The translations under genes were made by a program, and so were the position numbers. Shown here piece after piece: positions 5,399 through 5,416 of a DNA stretch of 5,416 nucleotides (positions are counted from its first letter, which is position 1; each line of letters opens with the position of its first letter). Source of the DNA: DATAVB01 sp040414495 (GTDB taxonomy: Bacteria; Actinomycetota; Actinomycetes; Mycobacteriales; QHCD01); the NCBI GenBank assembly GCA_040414495.1, contig JBEDUI010000135.1:1-5416 (forward strand), read 5' to 3'. The notes below the pieces were generated by a model. That model was not told the origin of the DNA and searched no databases. It was given only the letters and a program-made list of their open reading frames with translations.

Positions 5399-5416
5399 GC
5401 CGCTGTGCGACACCAG
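5282..5416 (+). repeat. Direct repeat copy 2: diverged 3' end of the LolA/RseB-like gene
   Basis: Matches 4395-4538 in the same orientation, with 124 identical bases of 135 aligned and one nine-base gap. Similarity starts abruptly at 5282, 17 bases from the SET gene start codon, and still holds at the last base of the window, so the repeat may continue to the right. Identity extends past the stop codon (16 of 18 bases), so it is a copy of the locus and not only conservation of protein sequence. Confidence 0.9.

Overview
The window looks like chromosomal DNA from a high-GC actinomycete (Actinomycetota). The coding regions are GC-rich with strongly GC-biased third positions. GTG starts are common, most genes have no Shine-Dalgarno sequence, and several carry a TANNNT box six or seven bases before the start codon, which is the usual arrangement for leaderless actinobacterial transcripts. 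The protein families (APH(6)/hydroxyurea-type kinase, GNAT acetyltransferases, DUF1905, LolA/RseB-like protein) fit Streptomyces, Micromonosporaceae and relatives. I cannot name a genus.

Layout. 1-338 (minus): the first ~112 codons of an unrecognised gene that runs off the left edge. 338-485: a divergent promoter region with a perfect 8-bp inverted repeat just upstream of the next gene. 485-934 (plus): a small GNAT acetyltransferase. 1117-2285 (minus): a DUF1905 domain joined to a second GNAT domain. A one-base deletion near 1285 moves the last 55 codons into another frame, so this is a probable pseudogene. 2286-2635: a divergent intergenic region. 2636-3523 (plus): an aminoglycoside/hydroxyurea phosphotransferase-like kinase with an apparently leaderless GTG start. 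3524-3866: a low-coding stretch with a possible decayed gene tail. 3867-4520 (plus): a LolA/RseB-like protein of unknown role. 4574-4615: a strong hairpin between two convergent genes. 4621-5265 (minus): a SET domain fused to an NTF2/SnoaL-like domain. 5282-5416: a second, diverged copy of the 3' end of the LolA/RseB-like gene, so the SET gene lies between two ~140-bp direct repeats.

The genes do not form an operon. They are mostly single-gene units in alternating orientation, made up of small-molecule modifying enzymes (two acetyltransferases, one kinase) and orphan proteins. Frameshift decay, a domain fusion and a partial gene duplication mark this as an accessory region in flux. The most unusual items are the SET-NTF2 fusion bracketed by direct repeats and the inverted repeat that coincides with the promoter of the first acetyltransferase. 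I found no CRISPR array, tRNA, rRNA, transposase, integrase or obvious phage gene.
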